From positions 496,001 to 560,000 of the forward strand of contig CAVYNJ010000005.1 in the NCBI GenBank assembly GCA_963769895.1: a stretch of 64,000 nucleotides of DNA, given 5' to 3'. Source of the DNA: Bog-1198 sp963769895. Its GTDB lineage: Bacteria > Pseudomonadota > Gammaproteobacteria > Steroidobacterales > Steroidobacteraceae. Every line of letters starts with the position of its first letter. The stretch's first letter is position 1. The notes under the pieces are model-generated. The model saw only the letters and a list, made by a program, of their open reading frames with translations. It ran no database searches and had not been told where the DNA came from. Positions 8,945-17,287 of this stretch are shown one piece after another. The position numbers were made by a program, and so were the translations under genes.

Positions 8945-9631
8945 GTGCGTATCTTGGCGCTCGACGCGACCACGGAAGCCTGCTCGGTGGCGTTGCTGGA
9001 CCTCGATGCCTCGATCGGCCGCAGCGAGGAACTCGGCAAGGGTCACGCCGAGCGCATCGTCGGCATGGTCGATCAAGTCTTGGCGGAGGCTGGATATCCA
9101 CTGGCCTCGCTCGATGCGATCGCCGCCAGCATAGGCCCAGGGGCGTTCACGGGCGTGCGTATCACCGTGGCGGTTGCACAAGGCCTCGCGTTCGGCGCCG
9201 GACTGCCGGTGGCGCCGGTCTGCTCGCTCGAGGCGCTGGCCTACGCCGCCGTGCTGCGCGGCGCATCCCACGTCTTGGCTTGCCTCGATGCGCGCATGCA
9301 GGAGCTGTACTTCGCCGCCTACCGCGCCGATGCGCTCCGCGGGCTGGTCGCGCTCAGCGAGCCCGCGCTGGGCCCGCCGGCGCAAGTGCGGCCGCCGGAG
9401 GGCGCCGCCTACCGCGGTATCGGTCGCGGTTTCGCCGCCTATCCGGGGCTCGCCGAGTCGGCCGGCGTCGAAGTGGCGTCTTGCGATCTTCGGGCATTGC
9501 CGAACGCCCGCGAGATCGCGCGCTTGGGCAGGATCCGTTTCGAGTCGGGCGCGATGGTGGATCCGGCCGACCTGGCGCCGCTGTATTTGCGCAACAAGGT
9601 CGCCTTGACCGAAGCCGAGCGCCGCCGGTGA
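8945..9631 (+). CDS. tsaB: tRNA threonylcarbamoyladenosine biosynthesis protein TsaB
   Basis: A non-catalytic partner of TsaD, needed for t6A37 modification of ANN-decoding tRNAs. The 228-residue protein belongs to the ASKHA fold: MRILALDATTEACSVAL at the N-terminus (phosphate loop), the conserved SIGPGAFTGVRITVAVAQGL near residue 61, and the CLDARMQELYFAAY segment at about 116. Length is normal. Translation starts at GTG 8945, three bases after the helicase stop, so the two are probably translationally linked. rimI, a frequent downstream partner, is absent; the Pho regulon begins instead. Confidence 0.93.
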   Translation: MRILALDATTEACSVALLDLDASIGRSEELGKGHAERIVGMVDQVLAEAGYPLASLDAIAASIGPGAFTGVRITVAVAQGLAFGAGLPVAPVCSLEALAYAAVLRGASHVLACLDARMQELYFAAYRADALRGLVALSEPALGPPAQVRPPEGAAYRGIGRGFAAYPGLAESAGVEVASCDLRALPNAREIARLGRIRFESGAMVDPADLAPLYLRNKVALTEAERRR

Positions 9632-9639
9632 GCGGCCTC

Positions 9640-9657
9640 TTGTCACGCAACCGTCAT
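9640..9657 (+). promoter_or_regulatory. Pho box (PhoB operator) of phoBR
   Basis: TTGTCAC-GCAA-CCGTCAT: two 7-base direct repeats separated by 4 bases, close to the PhoB consensus CTGTCAT-N4-CTGTCAT. It is followed after exactly 12 bases by the -10 hexamer TAATAG (9670-9675), with no -35, as expected when PhoB recruits RNA polymerase. It lies 51 bases upstream of the phoB ATG and implies autoregulation. Confidence 0.8.
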
Positions 9658-9708
9658 CTGCGGCGACTGTAATAGCCGGCCAAGAGAATCAATGGACTAG
9701 CGCCGCCC

Positions 9709-10404
9709 ATGACCGCAAAACGCATCTTGATCGTCGAAGATGAAAAAGCCATTCGCGACATGACGGCGTTCGGTCTGCGGCGCGCCGGCTACGAAGTACT
9801 GGAAGCGCAAGACTGCCGGGAGGCGCGCGCCCGCATCGCCGACCTGCGGCCGGATTTACTGCTCGTCGATTGGATGCTGCCGGACTTGAGCGGGCTGGAG
9901 TTGACGCGGTCCCTGAAGCGCGCGAAGGACACCGAGGACATCCCGGTCATCATGCTGACGGCGCGCGCCGAGGAATTGGACAAAGTCGGCGGCCTCGAGG
10001 GCGGGGCGGACGATTACATTACCAAGCCGTTCTCGCCGCGCGAGCTGCTCGCGCGCATTCAAGCGGTCCTGCGCCGCTATTCGCCCGGCGGCGGCGGCGA
10101 CGTCATCGAAGTCGCCGGTCTGAAGCTGGACGACTCCAGCCACCGCGTCAGCGCCGGCGAGCGCGAAATCGCCTTGGGTCCGACCGAGTACCGGCTGCTG
10201 CAGTTCTTCATGACGCATCCGGAGCGCGTGTTCACGCGCGGCCAGCTGCTCGACCGGGTATGGGGCAGCACGACCTATGTCGAGGAGCGCACCGTCGACG
10301 TGCACATCCGCAGGCTGCGCAAAGCGCTGGAACCGTTCGTGCTCGAACACCTGGTCCAGACCGTGCGCGGCTCTGGGTACCGGTTCTCAACGCGGGAAGC
10401 GTAA
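9709..10404 (+). CDS. phoB: Phosphate regulon response regulator PhoB
   Basis: A 231-residue OmpR/PhoB-family regulator. The receiver domain (residues 4-120) has the acidic pair E10/D11, phospho-acceptor D54 in LLVDWMLPDLSG, and the switch lysine in TKPFSPREL. The winged-helix DNA-binding domain (about 130-230) contains GPTEYRLLQFFMTHPERVF and the recognition-helix region TVDVHIRRLRKAL. It activates phosphate-starvation genes through Pho boxes, two of which lie in this window (9640 and 14288). phoR follows after 21 bases. Confidence 0.96.
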   Translation: MTAKRILIVEDEKAIRDMTAFGLRRAGYEVLEAQDCREARARIADLRPDLLLVDWMLPDLSGLELTRSLKRAKDTEDIPVIMLTARAEELDKVGGLEGGADDYITKPFSPRELLARIQAVLRRYSPGGGGDVIEVAGLKLDDSSHRVSAGEREIALGPTEYRLLQFFMTHPERVFTRGQLLDRVWGSTTYVEERTVDVHIRRLRKALEPFVLEHLVQTVRGSGYRFSTREA

Positions 10405-10425
10405 AAAGTGTTATTTAATTGATCC

Positions 10426-11739
10426 ATGGCGGCGATGTGGACTTTCGCGCTCGTGCGGCTCGCGGGCATCCTGTTGCTGGGCCTGATTCTCGGCCTGGTG
10501 ATCGGGCCCATGTGGGCGTGGATTGCGGGCATCGCCTGCCTATACCTCGGCTGGCAGCTGCTGAACCTGTACCGGCTGGACCGTTGGCTGCGGCTGCGCT
10601 CGCAGATCTCGCCGCCGACGACCGGCGGCATCTGGGGCGACGTGATCGCCCAAGTCGTGCGCCTGCATCGGCGCAAACAATTTCACAAGCGGCGCTTGGC
10701 CCAATTGTTTCGCGAGCTGCGCCGCTCGACCGCCGCGCTGCCCGACGGCGTGATCATCCTGAGCGGCCGGCGCGAGATCGTCTGGTTCAATCGCCAAGCG
10801 GCCGTGCTCTTGGGGCTGCGGCGGCCGACCGACTTGGGCTTGCGGATCGACAATTTGATCCGCACGCCGGATTTCATCCGCTATATATCGGGCGACGATT
10901 TCTCGCTGCCGTTGATCATCCATCCGCCGTCGCCGACGGATCCCTATTTGGCGCTGCAATTGGTGCCCTACGGCGCCGGGCAGTCCTTGCTGCTGGTGCG
11001 CGACGTGACCCGGCAGTTGCGGCTCGAGGCGATGCGCAAGGATTTCGTCGCCAATGCATCCCACGAATTACGTACGCCGCTGACGGTGATATCCGGCTAC
11101 CTCGACGCCTTGGCCGACGATGCGAGCTTGGATCCCGCATGGGCCGCGCCGCTCAACGATATGCGCGCCCAGGCGCAACGGATGAACGCGATCATCGCCG
11201 ACCTGCTGGAGCTTTCCAGCCTGGAGGCGGCCGACGATGAGGCGCCGCGCGATTCGATCGATATACCGCGCCTCCTCGAGCGCCTGCACCGCGACGCGCT
11301 GAGCCGCGGCGACCGGCCGCAGCAGGTGCTCCTGGAGATCGAGTCGGCGCAGGGCCTGTTCGGCGCCAAACACGAGATCGAGTCGGCGTTTACGAATCTG
11401 CTGATCAATGCGCTGAAATACACGCCCGCGGCCGGCACCGTGCGCATGCGCTGGTGGGCCGATGCCGGCGGAGCGTATTTTTCGGTCATCGATACGGGCA
11501 TCGGCATTCCGGCCGAGCACATTCCGCGGTTGACGGAGCGCTTCTACCGGGTCGACACCGGCCGCTCTCGCGCCCAAGGCGGCTCGGGACTCGGCCTCGC
11601 TATCGTCAAGCATGCCTTGCAGCGCCACGGCGGGCGGCTCGATGTGCAGAGCCTCGAAGGCAGGGGCAGCACATTCACCTGCTATTTTCCGCCGCAGCGC
11701 GTGCGCGCCGAAAGCCTGCGCAGCGCCGTCGATGCTTGA
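10426..11739 (+). CDS. phoR: Phosphate regulon sensor histidine kinase PhoR
   Basis: A 437-residue inner-membrane kinase that phosphorylates PhoB when phosphate is scarce. Two adjacent N-terminal membrane segments (about residues 5-25 and 28-45) are separated by a very short turn, so there is no periplasmic sensor domain, as in E. coli PhoR. A basic linker and a PAS-like domain (about 95-195) follow. The HisKA helix NASHELRTPLTVISGYLDAL carries phospho-acceptor His213. The HATPase domain has an N box NLLINALKYTP, a G1 box VIDTGIGIP and a G2 box GGSGLGLAIVK. Signal input is expected through PhoU and PstSCAB, both encoded downstream. Confidence 0.95.
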   Translation: MAAMWTFALVRLAGILLLGLILGLVIGPMWAWIAGIACLYLGWQLLNLYRLDRWLRLRSQISPPTTGGIWGDVIAQVVRLHRRKQFHKRRLAQLFRELRRSTAALPDGVIILSGRREIVWFNRQAAVLLGLRRPTDLGLRIDNLIRTPDFIRYISGDDFSLPLIIHPPSPTDPYLALQLVPYGAGQSLLLVRDVTRQLRLEAMRKDFVANASHELRTPLTVISGYLDALADDASLDPAWAAPLNDMRAQAQRMNAIIADLLELSSLEAADDEAPRDSIDIPRLLERLHRDALSRGDRPQQVLLEIESAQGLFGAKHEIESAFTNLLINALKYTPAAGTVRMRWWADAGGAYFSVIDTGIGIPAEHIPRLTERFYRVDTGRSRAQGGSGLGLAIVKHALQRHGGRLDVQSLEGRGSTFTCYFPPQRVRAESLRSAVDA

Positions 11740-11784
11740 GTGCCGGGTAAGTTGTTCGTTGCCTCACAAATATCGCGCATGTTG

Positions 11785-11813
11785 TTGACTTCAGTGGTAA
11801 TAGGATGTAAACG
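11785..11813 (+). promoter_or_regulatory. Possible sigma70 promoter before the first phoU
   Basis: TTGACT (11785-11790), a 17-base spacer and TAAACG (11808-11813), 52 bases before the phoU ATG. The -35 is good and the -10 weak. No Pho box is visible in the 126-base phoR-phoU gap, so this phoU may have constitutive expression in addition to read-through. Confidence 0.35.
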
Positions 11814-11865
11814 ATCGACGGTAGGGATCCGCTCCGGGCTTGAAATTCACGCAAGGTAATCACCG

Positions 11866-12594
11866 ATGGAAACCGCCGACCTGACCCACCATATATCCCG
11901 CCGGTTCAACGAAGACCTGGAAAAAGTGCGCAGCCAGGTGCTGCAAATGGGCGGATTCGTCGAGCAGCAGCTGCACAAGGCGATCGCCGCGCTGGTCGAG
12001 GGCGACAGCAGCCTCGGCGAATCGGTCGCGACCGACGATTACAAGGTCAACGGCATGGAGGTCGCGATCGACGAGGAATGCAGCCGCATTCTCGCGCTGC
12101 GCGCGCCGGCGGCGGGCGACCTGCGGGTCATCGTCGCGATCATCAAGACGATCACCGATCTCGAGCGCATCGGCGACGAGGGTGAAAAGATCGGCTACAT
12201 CGCCTCGCGGCTCGCGACGATGGAGCGCCCCGCCGACAAGTACCGCGAGGTCAAGCACCTGGGCCGGCAGGTTGCGCAAATGGTCCACGACGCGTTGGAC
12301 GCTTTCGCGCGCATGGACTCGAAGAGCGCGCTGAAGACGGCGCAGGAAGACCGCATGGTCGACGAGGAATACGAGTCGATCCAACGCCAGTGCATGACCT
12401 TCATGATGGAGGACCCGCGGTCGATTCGCCGCGCGCTGGAAATCATGTGGATCGTGCGCGCCTTGGAGCGCATCGGCGATCATGCCAAGAACATTTGCGA
12501 ATACGTCATCTACATGGTCCACGGCAAGGACGTGAGGCATACCTCGCTGGAGGATGTCGCCAAGCAGATCAACGTCGTGCCATTGCGCCGCTGA
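11866..12594 (+). CDS. phoU: Phosphate signalling protein PhoU (copy 1)
   Basis: A 242-residue all-helical protein with two PhoU repeats (about 20-110 and 125-215). The repeats carry the metal-site motif ERIGDEGEKIGYIA (about residue 105) and its counterpart ERIGDHAKNICEYVIYMV (about 203-220). PhoU represses PhoR autokinase activity and tempers Pst transport when phosphate is plentiful. The C-terminal VHGKDVRHTSLEDV is typical of enterobacterial-type PhoU. It overlaps dsbB by one base (TGATG). A more divergent second copy follows pstB. Confidence 0.95.
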   Translation: METADLTHHISRRFNEDLEKVRSQVLQMGGFVEQQLHKAIAALVEGDSSLGESVATDDYKVNGMEVAIDEECSRILALRAPAAGDLRVIVAIIKTITDLERIGDEGEKIGYIASRLATMERPADKYREVKHLGRQVAQMVHDALDAFARMDSKSALKTAQEDRMVDEEYESIQRQCMTFMMEDPRSIRRALEIMWIVRALERIGDHAKNICEYVIYMVHGKDVRHTSLEDVAKQINVVPLRR

Positions 12595-13094
12595 TGACCG
12601 CGCGGCTCGCGAATTTGCTGGGCTTCATCGCCTGCGTGGGGCTGTTGAGCTACGCGTATTTCTCGCAGTTCGTCCTGCATCTGGAGCCGTGTCCGCTCTG
12701 CATCCTGCAGCGGCTCGGTGTGTTCGCGATGGGCGTCCTGTTCGCGCTGGCGGCGGTGCAAGGCCCGGTCCGCTGGGGCCGGAAAATCTACGCGGCGGCG
12801 CTCGCGCTCGCGGCGCTCGCGACGGCCGGCGTCGCGATTCGCCAGCTGTACATCCAAAGCCTGCCGCCTGGAACCATCGCCGCGTGCGGCGCTACGATGG
12901 ACTTCATGTTGAAAGTGCTGCCGCTCAAAGAGGTGCTGATCAAGGTGCTGTCCGGATCCGGCGAATGCGCCAAGGTCGATTGGCGCATGTTCGGGTTGGC
13001 GATGCCGGCTTGGGTGCTCATGGCCGTCGTCGGCTTGGGCGGCTTCGGAGTTTGGGCGAATACGCGCCGCGAAGTGCCGACCTTACGATTCTGA
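12594..13094 (+). CDS. dsbB: Disulfide bond formation protein DsbB
   Basis: An inner-membrane quinone reductase that reoxidises DsbA. The 166-residue protein has four hydrophobic helices. The first periplasmic loop cysteine pair is in EPCPLCILQRLGVFAMG (CxxC at about residues 34-37). The second pair is in ACGATMDFML and SGECAKVDW (about 100 and 124). ATG 12594 overlaps the phoU stop by one base and the stop overlaps dapE by one base, so it is co-translated with unrelated neighbours. No dsbA is in the window. Confidence 0.93.
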   Translation: MTARLANLLGFIACVGLLSYAYFSQFVLHLEPCPLCILQRLGVFAMGVLFALAAVQGPVRWGRKIYAAALALAALATAGVAIRQLYIQSLPPGTIAACGATMDFMLKVLPLKEVLIKVLSGSGECAKVDWRMFGLAMPAWVLMAVVGLGGFGVWANTRREVPTLRF

Positions 13095-14224
13095 TGTCCG
13101 CGACCTTGGATTTGACCCGGCAGCTGATCTCGCGGCCGTCGGTGAGTCCCGCGGACGGCGGCTGCCAGGCGCTGATGATCGAGCGGCTCGCGGCGATCGG
13201 CTTCCACGTCGAGCGGATGCCCTTCGGTCCGGTCGAGAATTTCTGGGCGCGGCGCGGCACGAGCGGACCGCTGTTCTGTTTCGCCGGGCATACGGATGTC
13301 GTGCCGGCCGGACCGCCGGAGGACTGGCGGACCGATCCGTTCGAGCCGGTGATCGACGACGGTTTGCTCTACGGCCGCGGCGCCGCCGACATGAAGAGCG
13401 GCCTCGCCGCGATGGTCACCGCCTGCGAGGCATTTGTCGGGCGGCAGCCCGCGCACCGCGGCACGATCGCCTTTTTGATCACGAGCGACGAGGAGGGGCC
13501 TTCGGTCGAGGGCACGCGCAAGGTCATCGAGGTCTTGACGTCGCGACGAGAAAAGATCGACTGGTGCCTGATCGGCGAGCCGTCGAGCGAACGCGAGCTC
13601 GGCGACACGATCAAGATCGGTCGCCGCGGAAGCCTCAGCGGCCGGCTGACCGTGCACGGCATCCAGGGTCATGTGGCCTATCCGGAAACGGCCGACAATC
13701 CGGTGCATGCCTTGGCGCCGGCCTTGCTGGAACTGACGACGCGAGTCTGGGATGGCGGCAATGCGCATTTCCAGCCGACGACTTTTCAGGTGTCGAACAT
13801 CGCCGCCGGCACGGGCGCGCCGAACGTGATACCCGGCGAATTGAAGGCGCGCTTCAACGTGCGCTTTTCGACCGAGCAGACGGTCGAGTCGATTCAGGCG
13901 ACGATCGAGGGCATACTGCGGCGCCATCGCCTCAAATACACGCTCGACTGGTTCATCTCCGGATATCCGTTCCTGACCGCCCGCGGCGAATTGTCCGACG
14001 CCGCGATCCGCGCCGTCGAGGAGGAATTGGGGCGGATCCCGCGGTTGTCGACCGGCGGCGGCACCTCGGACGGCCGTTTCATCGCGCCGACGGGCGCGCA
14101 AGTCATCGAGCTCGGCGTGATCAACGCGACGATCCACAAGGTCAACGAATGCGTGCGCGTCGCGGACATCGACCGGTTGCACGCGCTGTACCTTCGCACG
14201 CTCGAACTGTTGCTCGCGCCGTAG
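13094..14224 (+). CDS. dapE: Succinyl-diaminopimelate desuccinylase DapE
   Basis: An M20-family zinc hydrolase that removes succinate from N-succinyl-LL-diaminopimelate in lysine and peptidoglycan synthesis. In 376 residues the metal ligands appear in order: FAGHTDVVPAG (His), GRGAADMKSGLAAMV (bridging Asp), TSDEEGPS (catalytic and metal Glu), and a C-terminal His in VIELGVINATIHKVNE. Dimerisation-domain motif TVHGIQGHVAYP is present. ATG 13094 overlaps the dsbB stop by one base. dapD, the preceding succinylation step, is in the same window at 18865 on the other strand. Confidence 0.95.
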   Translation: MSATLDLTRQLISRPSVSPADGGCQALMIERLAAIGFHVERMPFGPVENFWARRGTSGPLFCFAGHTDVVPAGPPEDWRTDPFEPVIDDGLLYGRGAADMKSGLAAMVTACEAFVGRQPAHRGTIAFLITSDEEGPSVEGTRKVIEVLTSRREKIDWCLIGEPSSERELGDTIKIGRRGSLSGRLTVHGIQGHVAYPETADNPVHALAPALLELTTRVWDGGNAHFQPTTFQVSNIAAGTGAPNVIPGELKARFNVRFSTEQTVESIQATIEGILRRHRLKYTLDWFISGYPFLTARGELSDAAIRAVEEELGRIPRLSTGGGTSDGRFIAPTGAQVIELGVINATIHKVNECVRVADIDRLHALYLRTLELLLAP

Positions 14225-14227
14225 CGA

Positions 14228-14284
14228 GCGCCGCCGCCTATGGCTTGCGCCGCGCGCGCCGCCGCCTATCGGCTTGCGCCGCGC
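14228..14284. repeat. Imperfect tandem duplication of 28-29 bases downstream of dapE
   Basis: Two adjacent copies of a unit beginning GCGCCGCCGCCTAT and ending GGCTTGCGCCGCGC differ by one extra C. The array lies between the dapE stop and the pstS Pho box. It has no dyad symmetry resembling a terminator and no coding potential that I recognise. Confidence 0.7.
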
Positions 14285-14287
14285 GGG

Positions 14288-14305
14288 CTGTCATATTTTT
14301 GTCAC
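14288..14305 (+). promoter_or_regulatory. Pho box (PhoB operator) of pstS
   Basis: CTGTCAT-ATTT-TTGTCAC: two 7-base repeats with a 4-base spacer, close to the PhoB consensus, followed after 12 bases by TAATAG (14318-14323). Spacing and -10 are identical to those before phoB. The pstS ATG is 67 bases downstream of the -10. Confidence 0.85.
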
Positions 14306-14390
14306 GAGATTCCCCTCTAATAGCGGGCGGCGGCCTACCGCGTGTCTTTGGCGCGCTGCTCTCATGACATTTTTTAGAGGAGTTAACGTG

Positions 14391-15404
14391 ATGACATCAA
14401 TGAAGTCGCGACTGGCCGTGTTGGCCGTTGCCTCGGCCGTCAGCTTGGGAGCCTATGCCGCGGCGATCACCGGCGCCGGCAGCAGCTGGGTCTACCCGCT
14501 GGTAGCCAAATGGTCGGCGGATTACCTGAAATTGACCGGCGTTCAAGTCAATTATCAATCGATAGGCTCCGGCGGCGGCATCGCACAGATCAAGGCCGGC
14601 ACCGTCGCGTTCGGCGCCAGCGACAAGCCGCTGACGCCCGAGGAACTGGCGCAGAACAACTTGATCCAATTCCCGACCGCGATCGCCGGCGAGGACTTGG
14701 TTTACAATGTCCCCGGCCTCGAGGCGGGCGAACTGATCGTCAGCGGTCCTTTGGCGGCCGACATTTTCATGGGCAAGGTCAAGAAATGGAACGATCCGGC
14801 GATCGCCAAACTCAATCCGCGCGCCAAACTACCGGATATGGATATTACCGTCGTGCATCGTTCGGACGGTTCGGGCACGACCTTCACGTTCGCCGATTAT
14901 TTGTCCAAGGTCAGTCCGCAGTGGAAAGCGAAGATCGGCGCCAGCACGTCGATCGACTGGCCGACCGGCGTCGGCGGCAAGGGCAACGAGGGCGTCGCCT
15001 CGTACGTGCAGCGCATCAAGGGCTCGGTCGGCTACGTCGAATACGCCTACATCCTCGAGAACAAGCTGGCCTACGCGCGGATGATCAACAGCGCCGGCAA
15101 GACGGTCAGCCCGAGCTTGGAGGGCTTCCAGGCGGCCGCGGCCAACGTCGATTTCACCAAGGCTCGCGATTTTTACGTGATCCTGACCGATCAGCCGGGC
15201 GCCGAATCGTGGCCGATATCCGGTTGCACCTGGCAGATCCTGCGCAAGAATGCGGCGAAGGCCGATAACGAGGCGGTGACCAAGTTTTTCCTCTGGGGAT
15301 TCGAGCATGGGCAGGATATCGCCAAATCGATCGATTTCGGTCCTTTGCCGCCGAGCACGGTCAGCGCGATCAAGGTCTATTGGAAAAAGAATCTCGGCAT
15401 CTGA
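14391..15404 (+). CDS. pstS: Phosphate ABC transporter periplasmic binding protein PstS
   Basis: A 337-residue periplasmic phosphate-binding protein of the high-affinity Pst transporter. Residues 1-23 are a Sec signal peptide (basic MTSMKSR, hydrophobic core, AYAAA cleavage region). The phosphate-contact motifs are GAGSSWVYPLVAKW, FGASDKPLTPEEL and HRSDGSGTTFTFADYLS (about 150-166). The start follows a strong AGAGGAG Shine-Dalgarno 8 bases upstream; a GTG immediately before the ATG is an alternative. It is the first gene of pstSCAB-phoU under a Pho box. Two hairpins lie between it and the bulk of pstC. Confidence 0.96.
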   Translation: MTSMKSRLAVLAVASAVSLGAYAAAITGAGSSWVYPLVAKWSADYLKLTGVQVNYQSIGSGGGIAQIKAGTVAFGASDKPLTPEELAQNNLIQFPTAIAGEDLVYNVPGLEAGELIVSGPLAADIFMGKVKKWNDPAIAKLNPRAKLPDMDITVVHRSDGSGTTFTFADYLSKVSPQWKAKIGASTSIDWPTGVGGKGNEGVASYVQRIKGSVGYVEYAYILENKLAYARMINSAGKTVSPSLEGFQAAAANVDFTKARDFYVILTDQPGAESWPISGCTWQILRKNAAKADNEAVTKFFLWGFEHGQDIAKSIDFGPLPPSTVSAIKVYWKKNLGI

Positions 15405-15431
15405 CGCCTCTGCCTACCCGCTCGAGAGGCG
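15405..15431 (+). promoter_or_regulatory. Hairpin in the pstS-pstC gap covering the pstC Shine-Dalgarno
   Basis: A perfect 7-base inverted repeat, CGCCTCT (15405-15411) and AGAGGCG (15425-15431), with a 13-base loop. The right arm contains the AGAGG that serves as pstC Shine-Dalgarno, 8 bases before its ATG. The stem could protect the pstS 3' end and limit pstC translation, which would help make more binding protein than permease. Confidence 0.55.
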
Positions 15432-15437
15432 CGGTCG

Positions 15438-16442
15438 ATGAGCAGTTCCGAGGCCGCGGTCGTACGCAAATTCGACCCTGAGGCCAACGAACGGAGATCC
15501 ACCGGCAGACGGTTTGCTCTGCCGGTGGATTTTTTGTTTCACAGGACCGCCGCCTTGATGGCGATCGCAGTCGGCGCGACGCTCATCGCGGTCGTCGTCG
15601 CGATCACCTACGACAGCCTGCCGGCAATCAAGGTTTTCGGCGTCTTCGGGTTCCTCAAATCCAGCGAATGGGATCCGGTCGCGCAAAAGTTCGGCGCCTT
15701 TCCGTTCATCATCGGCACGCTGGTCAGCTCGGCGATCGCGATGCTGCTGGCGGTGCCGATCAGTTTCGGGGTCGCCGTATTCGTCTCGGAGCTGGCGCCG
15801 CGCTGGATCAAACAGTCCGTTTCGGCGGCGATCGAGATGCTGGCGGCGATTCCGAGCATCGTCTACGGCCTCTGGGGATTATTGGTGTTCGCGCCGGCAT
15901 TCGCCAATTGCGAACCGTGGATCAACGATCATTTCGGCGCGATCCCCGGAATCGGCGCCCTGTTCCGCGGGCCGCCGATGGGCATCGGCATGCTGACCGC
16001 CGGGATCGTGCTCGCGATCATGATCCTGCCGTACATCACGGCGATCATGCGCGATGTGTTCGTCGCGACGCCGGCGCGGCTCAAGGAGTCCGCCTACGCC
16101 ATCGGTTCGACGACCTGGGAGGTCGCGCGCTCGATCATGCTGCCGTATACACGCACGGCGGTGGCCGGCGGCATTTTTCTCGGGCTCGGCCGCGCGCTCG
16201 GCGAGACGATGGCGGTCACGTTCGTGATCGGCAACAGCAATAATTTGTCGGTGAGCTTGCTGCAGCCGGGCGCGTCGATTCCGTCCGTGATCGCCAACGA
16301 GTTCACCGAGGCGACGACCCGGCTGTATACCTCCTCGCTGATCTATTTGGGGCTCGTCCTGCTGGTGATCACCTTGCTGGTCCAATTTCTCGCGCTGTTG
16401 CTGCTGCGCAGCTTGAATCGCGACGGCGGCGGCGCGAAATGA
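15438..16442 (+). CDS. pstC: Phosphate ABC transporter permease PstC
   Basis: An inner-membrane subunit of PstSCAB, 334 residues with about six membrane helices. The permease EAA-type cytoplasmic loop is seen in VATPARLKESAYAIGSTTWE (about 211-230) and RALGETMAV (about 253). ATG 15438 is preceded by AGAGG inside a hairpin. Codons from about 20 to 33 coincide with a terminator-like stem-loop (15497-15535). A later start at GTG 15526 would put that stem in the leader but lacks a Shine-Dalgarno. The stop overlaps pstA by four bases. Confidence 0.94.
   Translation: MSSSEAAVVRKFDPEANERRSTGRRFALPVDFLFHRTAALMAIAVGATLIAVVVAITYDSLPAIKVFGVFGFLKSSEWDPVAQKFGAFPFIIGTLVSSAIAMLLAVPISFGVAVFVSELAPRWIKQSVSAAIEMLAAIPSIVYGLWGLLVFAPAFANCEPWINDHFGAIPGIGALFRGPPMGIGMLTAGIVLAIMILPYITAIMRDVFVATPARLKESAYAIGSTTWEVARSIMLPYTRTAVAGGIFLGLGRALGETMAVTFVIGNSNNLSVSLLQPGASIPSVIANEFTEATTRLYTSSLIYLGLVLLVITLLVQFLALLLLRSLNRDGGGAK
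15495..15536 (+). terminator. Intrinsic-terminator-like hairpin inside the 5' end of pstC
   Basis: A perfect 13-base inverted repeat: ATCCACCGGCAGA (15497-15509), loop of 8, TCTGCCGGTGGAT (15518-15530), followed directly by T-rich sequence to 15535. By form it is a rho-independent terminator, yet it lies 60 bases into the pstC reading frame. It could attenuate transcription between pstS and pstCAB. Confidence 0.65.
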
Positions 16443-17287
16443 TCTCGCTGCGCGCCAAACGCCACGCGACCAACATCGTCGCCTCGGCGCTGATGTACGC
16501 GGCGACGCTCATCGGCCTGTTCTTTCTGGCGTGGATCCTGTGGACGACGCTGCGGCTCGGCATCTCCGCAATGCACTGGGATCTGTTCCTCAAGGACACG
16601 CCGGCGCCGGGAAGCGGCGGCTTCGGACTGCGCAACGCCTTCGTCGGCAGTCTGATCCTGATGAGCGTCGCGCTCGTGATCGGCGTGCCGGTCGGCATCA
16701 TGGCCGGCACTTGGCTCGCCGAGTACGGCGGCCGCAGCCGCAAGGCCAATCTGATCCGCTTCGTCAACGACATCATGCTGAGTGCGCCGTCGATCGAAAT
16801 AGGCTTGTTCACTTACGCGATCATGGTCGATCCGATGGGCCATTTCTCGGCGATATCCGGCAGCGTCGCGCTGTCGATCCTGATGATCCCGATCATCGTC
16901 CGCACGACCGACGAGATGCTGAAGCTCGTCGGCGGCGAGATGCGCGAGGCGGCGATCGCTCTCGGCGCGCCGTTGTGGACCGTGATCACCAAGGTCACGT
17001 GGAAGGCGGCGCGCGCCGGAATCCTGACCGGAGTGCTGATTTCGCTGGCCCGCATCAGCGGGGAGACCGCGCCGATGCTGTTCACCGCGTTGAACAATCA
17101 GTACTACAGCACCAGTCTGAACCACCCGATCGCGAACCTCCCGGTGGTGATTTTCCAGTTCGCGATGAGCCCGTACGCAAATTGGCAGCAAATGGCGTGG
17201 GCGGGGGCCTTTATCGCGATCGTCTTTATCCTCATAATCAGCGTCGGCTCGCGGCTGATATTGCAACGCGCCGTGAACAAAACATGA
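16439..17287 (+). CDS. pstA: Phosphate ABC transporter permease PstA
   Basis: The second inner-membrane subunit, 282 residues with about six helices. Family motifs include LAEYGG after the second helix (about 94-99), the EAA loop EMREAAIALGAPLWTVITKV (about 166-185), and ISLARISGETAPMLFTAL (about 202-219). It overlaps pstC by four bases (ATGA) and pstB by four bases, so translational coupling across pstCAB is likely. Confidence 0.95.
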   Translation: MISLRAKRHATNIVASALMYAATLIGLFFLAWILWTTLRLGISAMHWDLFLKDTPAPGSGGFGLRNAFVGSLILMSVALVIGVPVGIMAGTWLAEYGGRSRKANLIRFVNDIMLSAPSIEIGLFTYAIMVDPMGHFSAISGSVALSILMIPIIVRTTDEMLKLVGGEMREAAIALGAPLWTVITKVTWKAARAGILTGVLISLARISGETAPMLFTALNNQYYSTSLNHPIANLPVVIFQFAMSPYANWQQMAWAGAFIAIVFILIISVGSRLILQRAVNKT

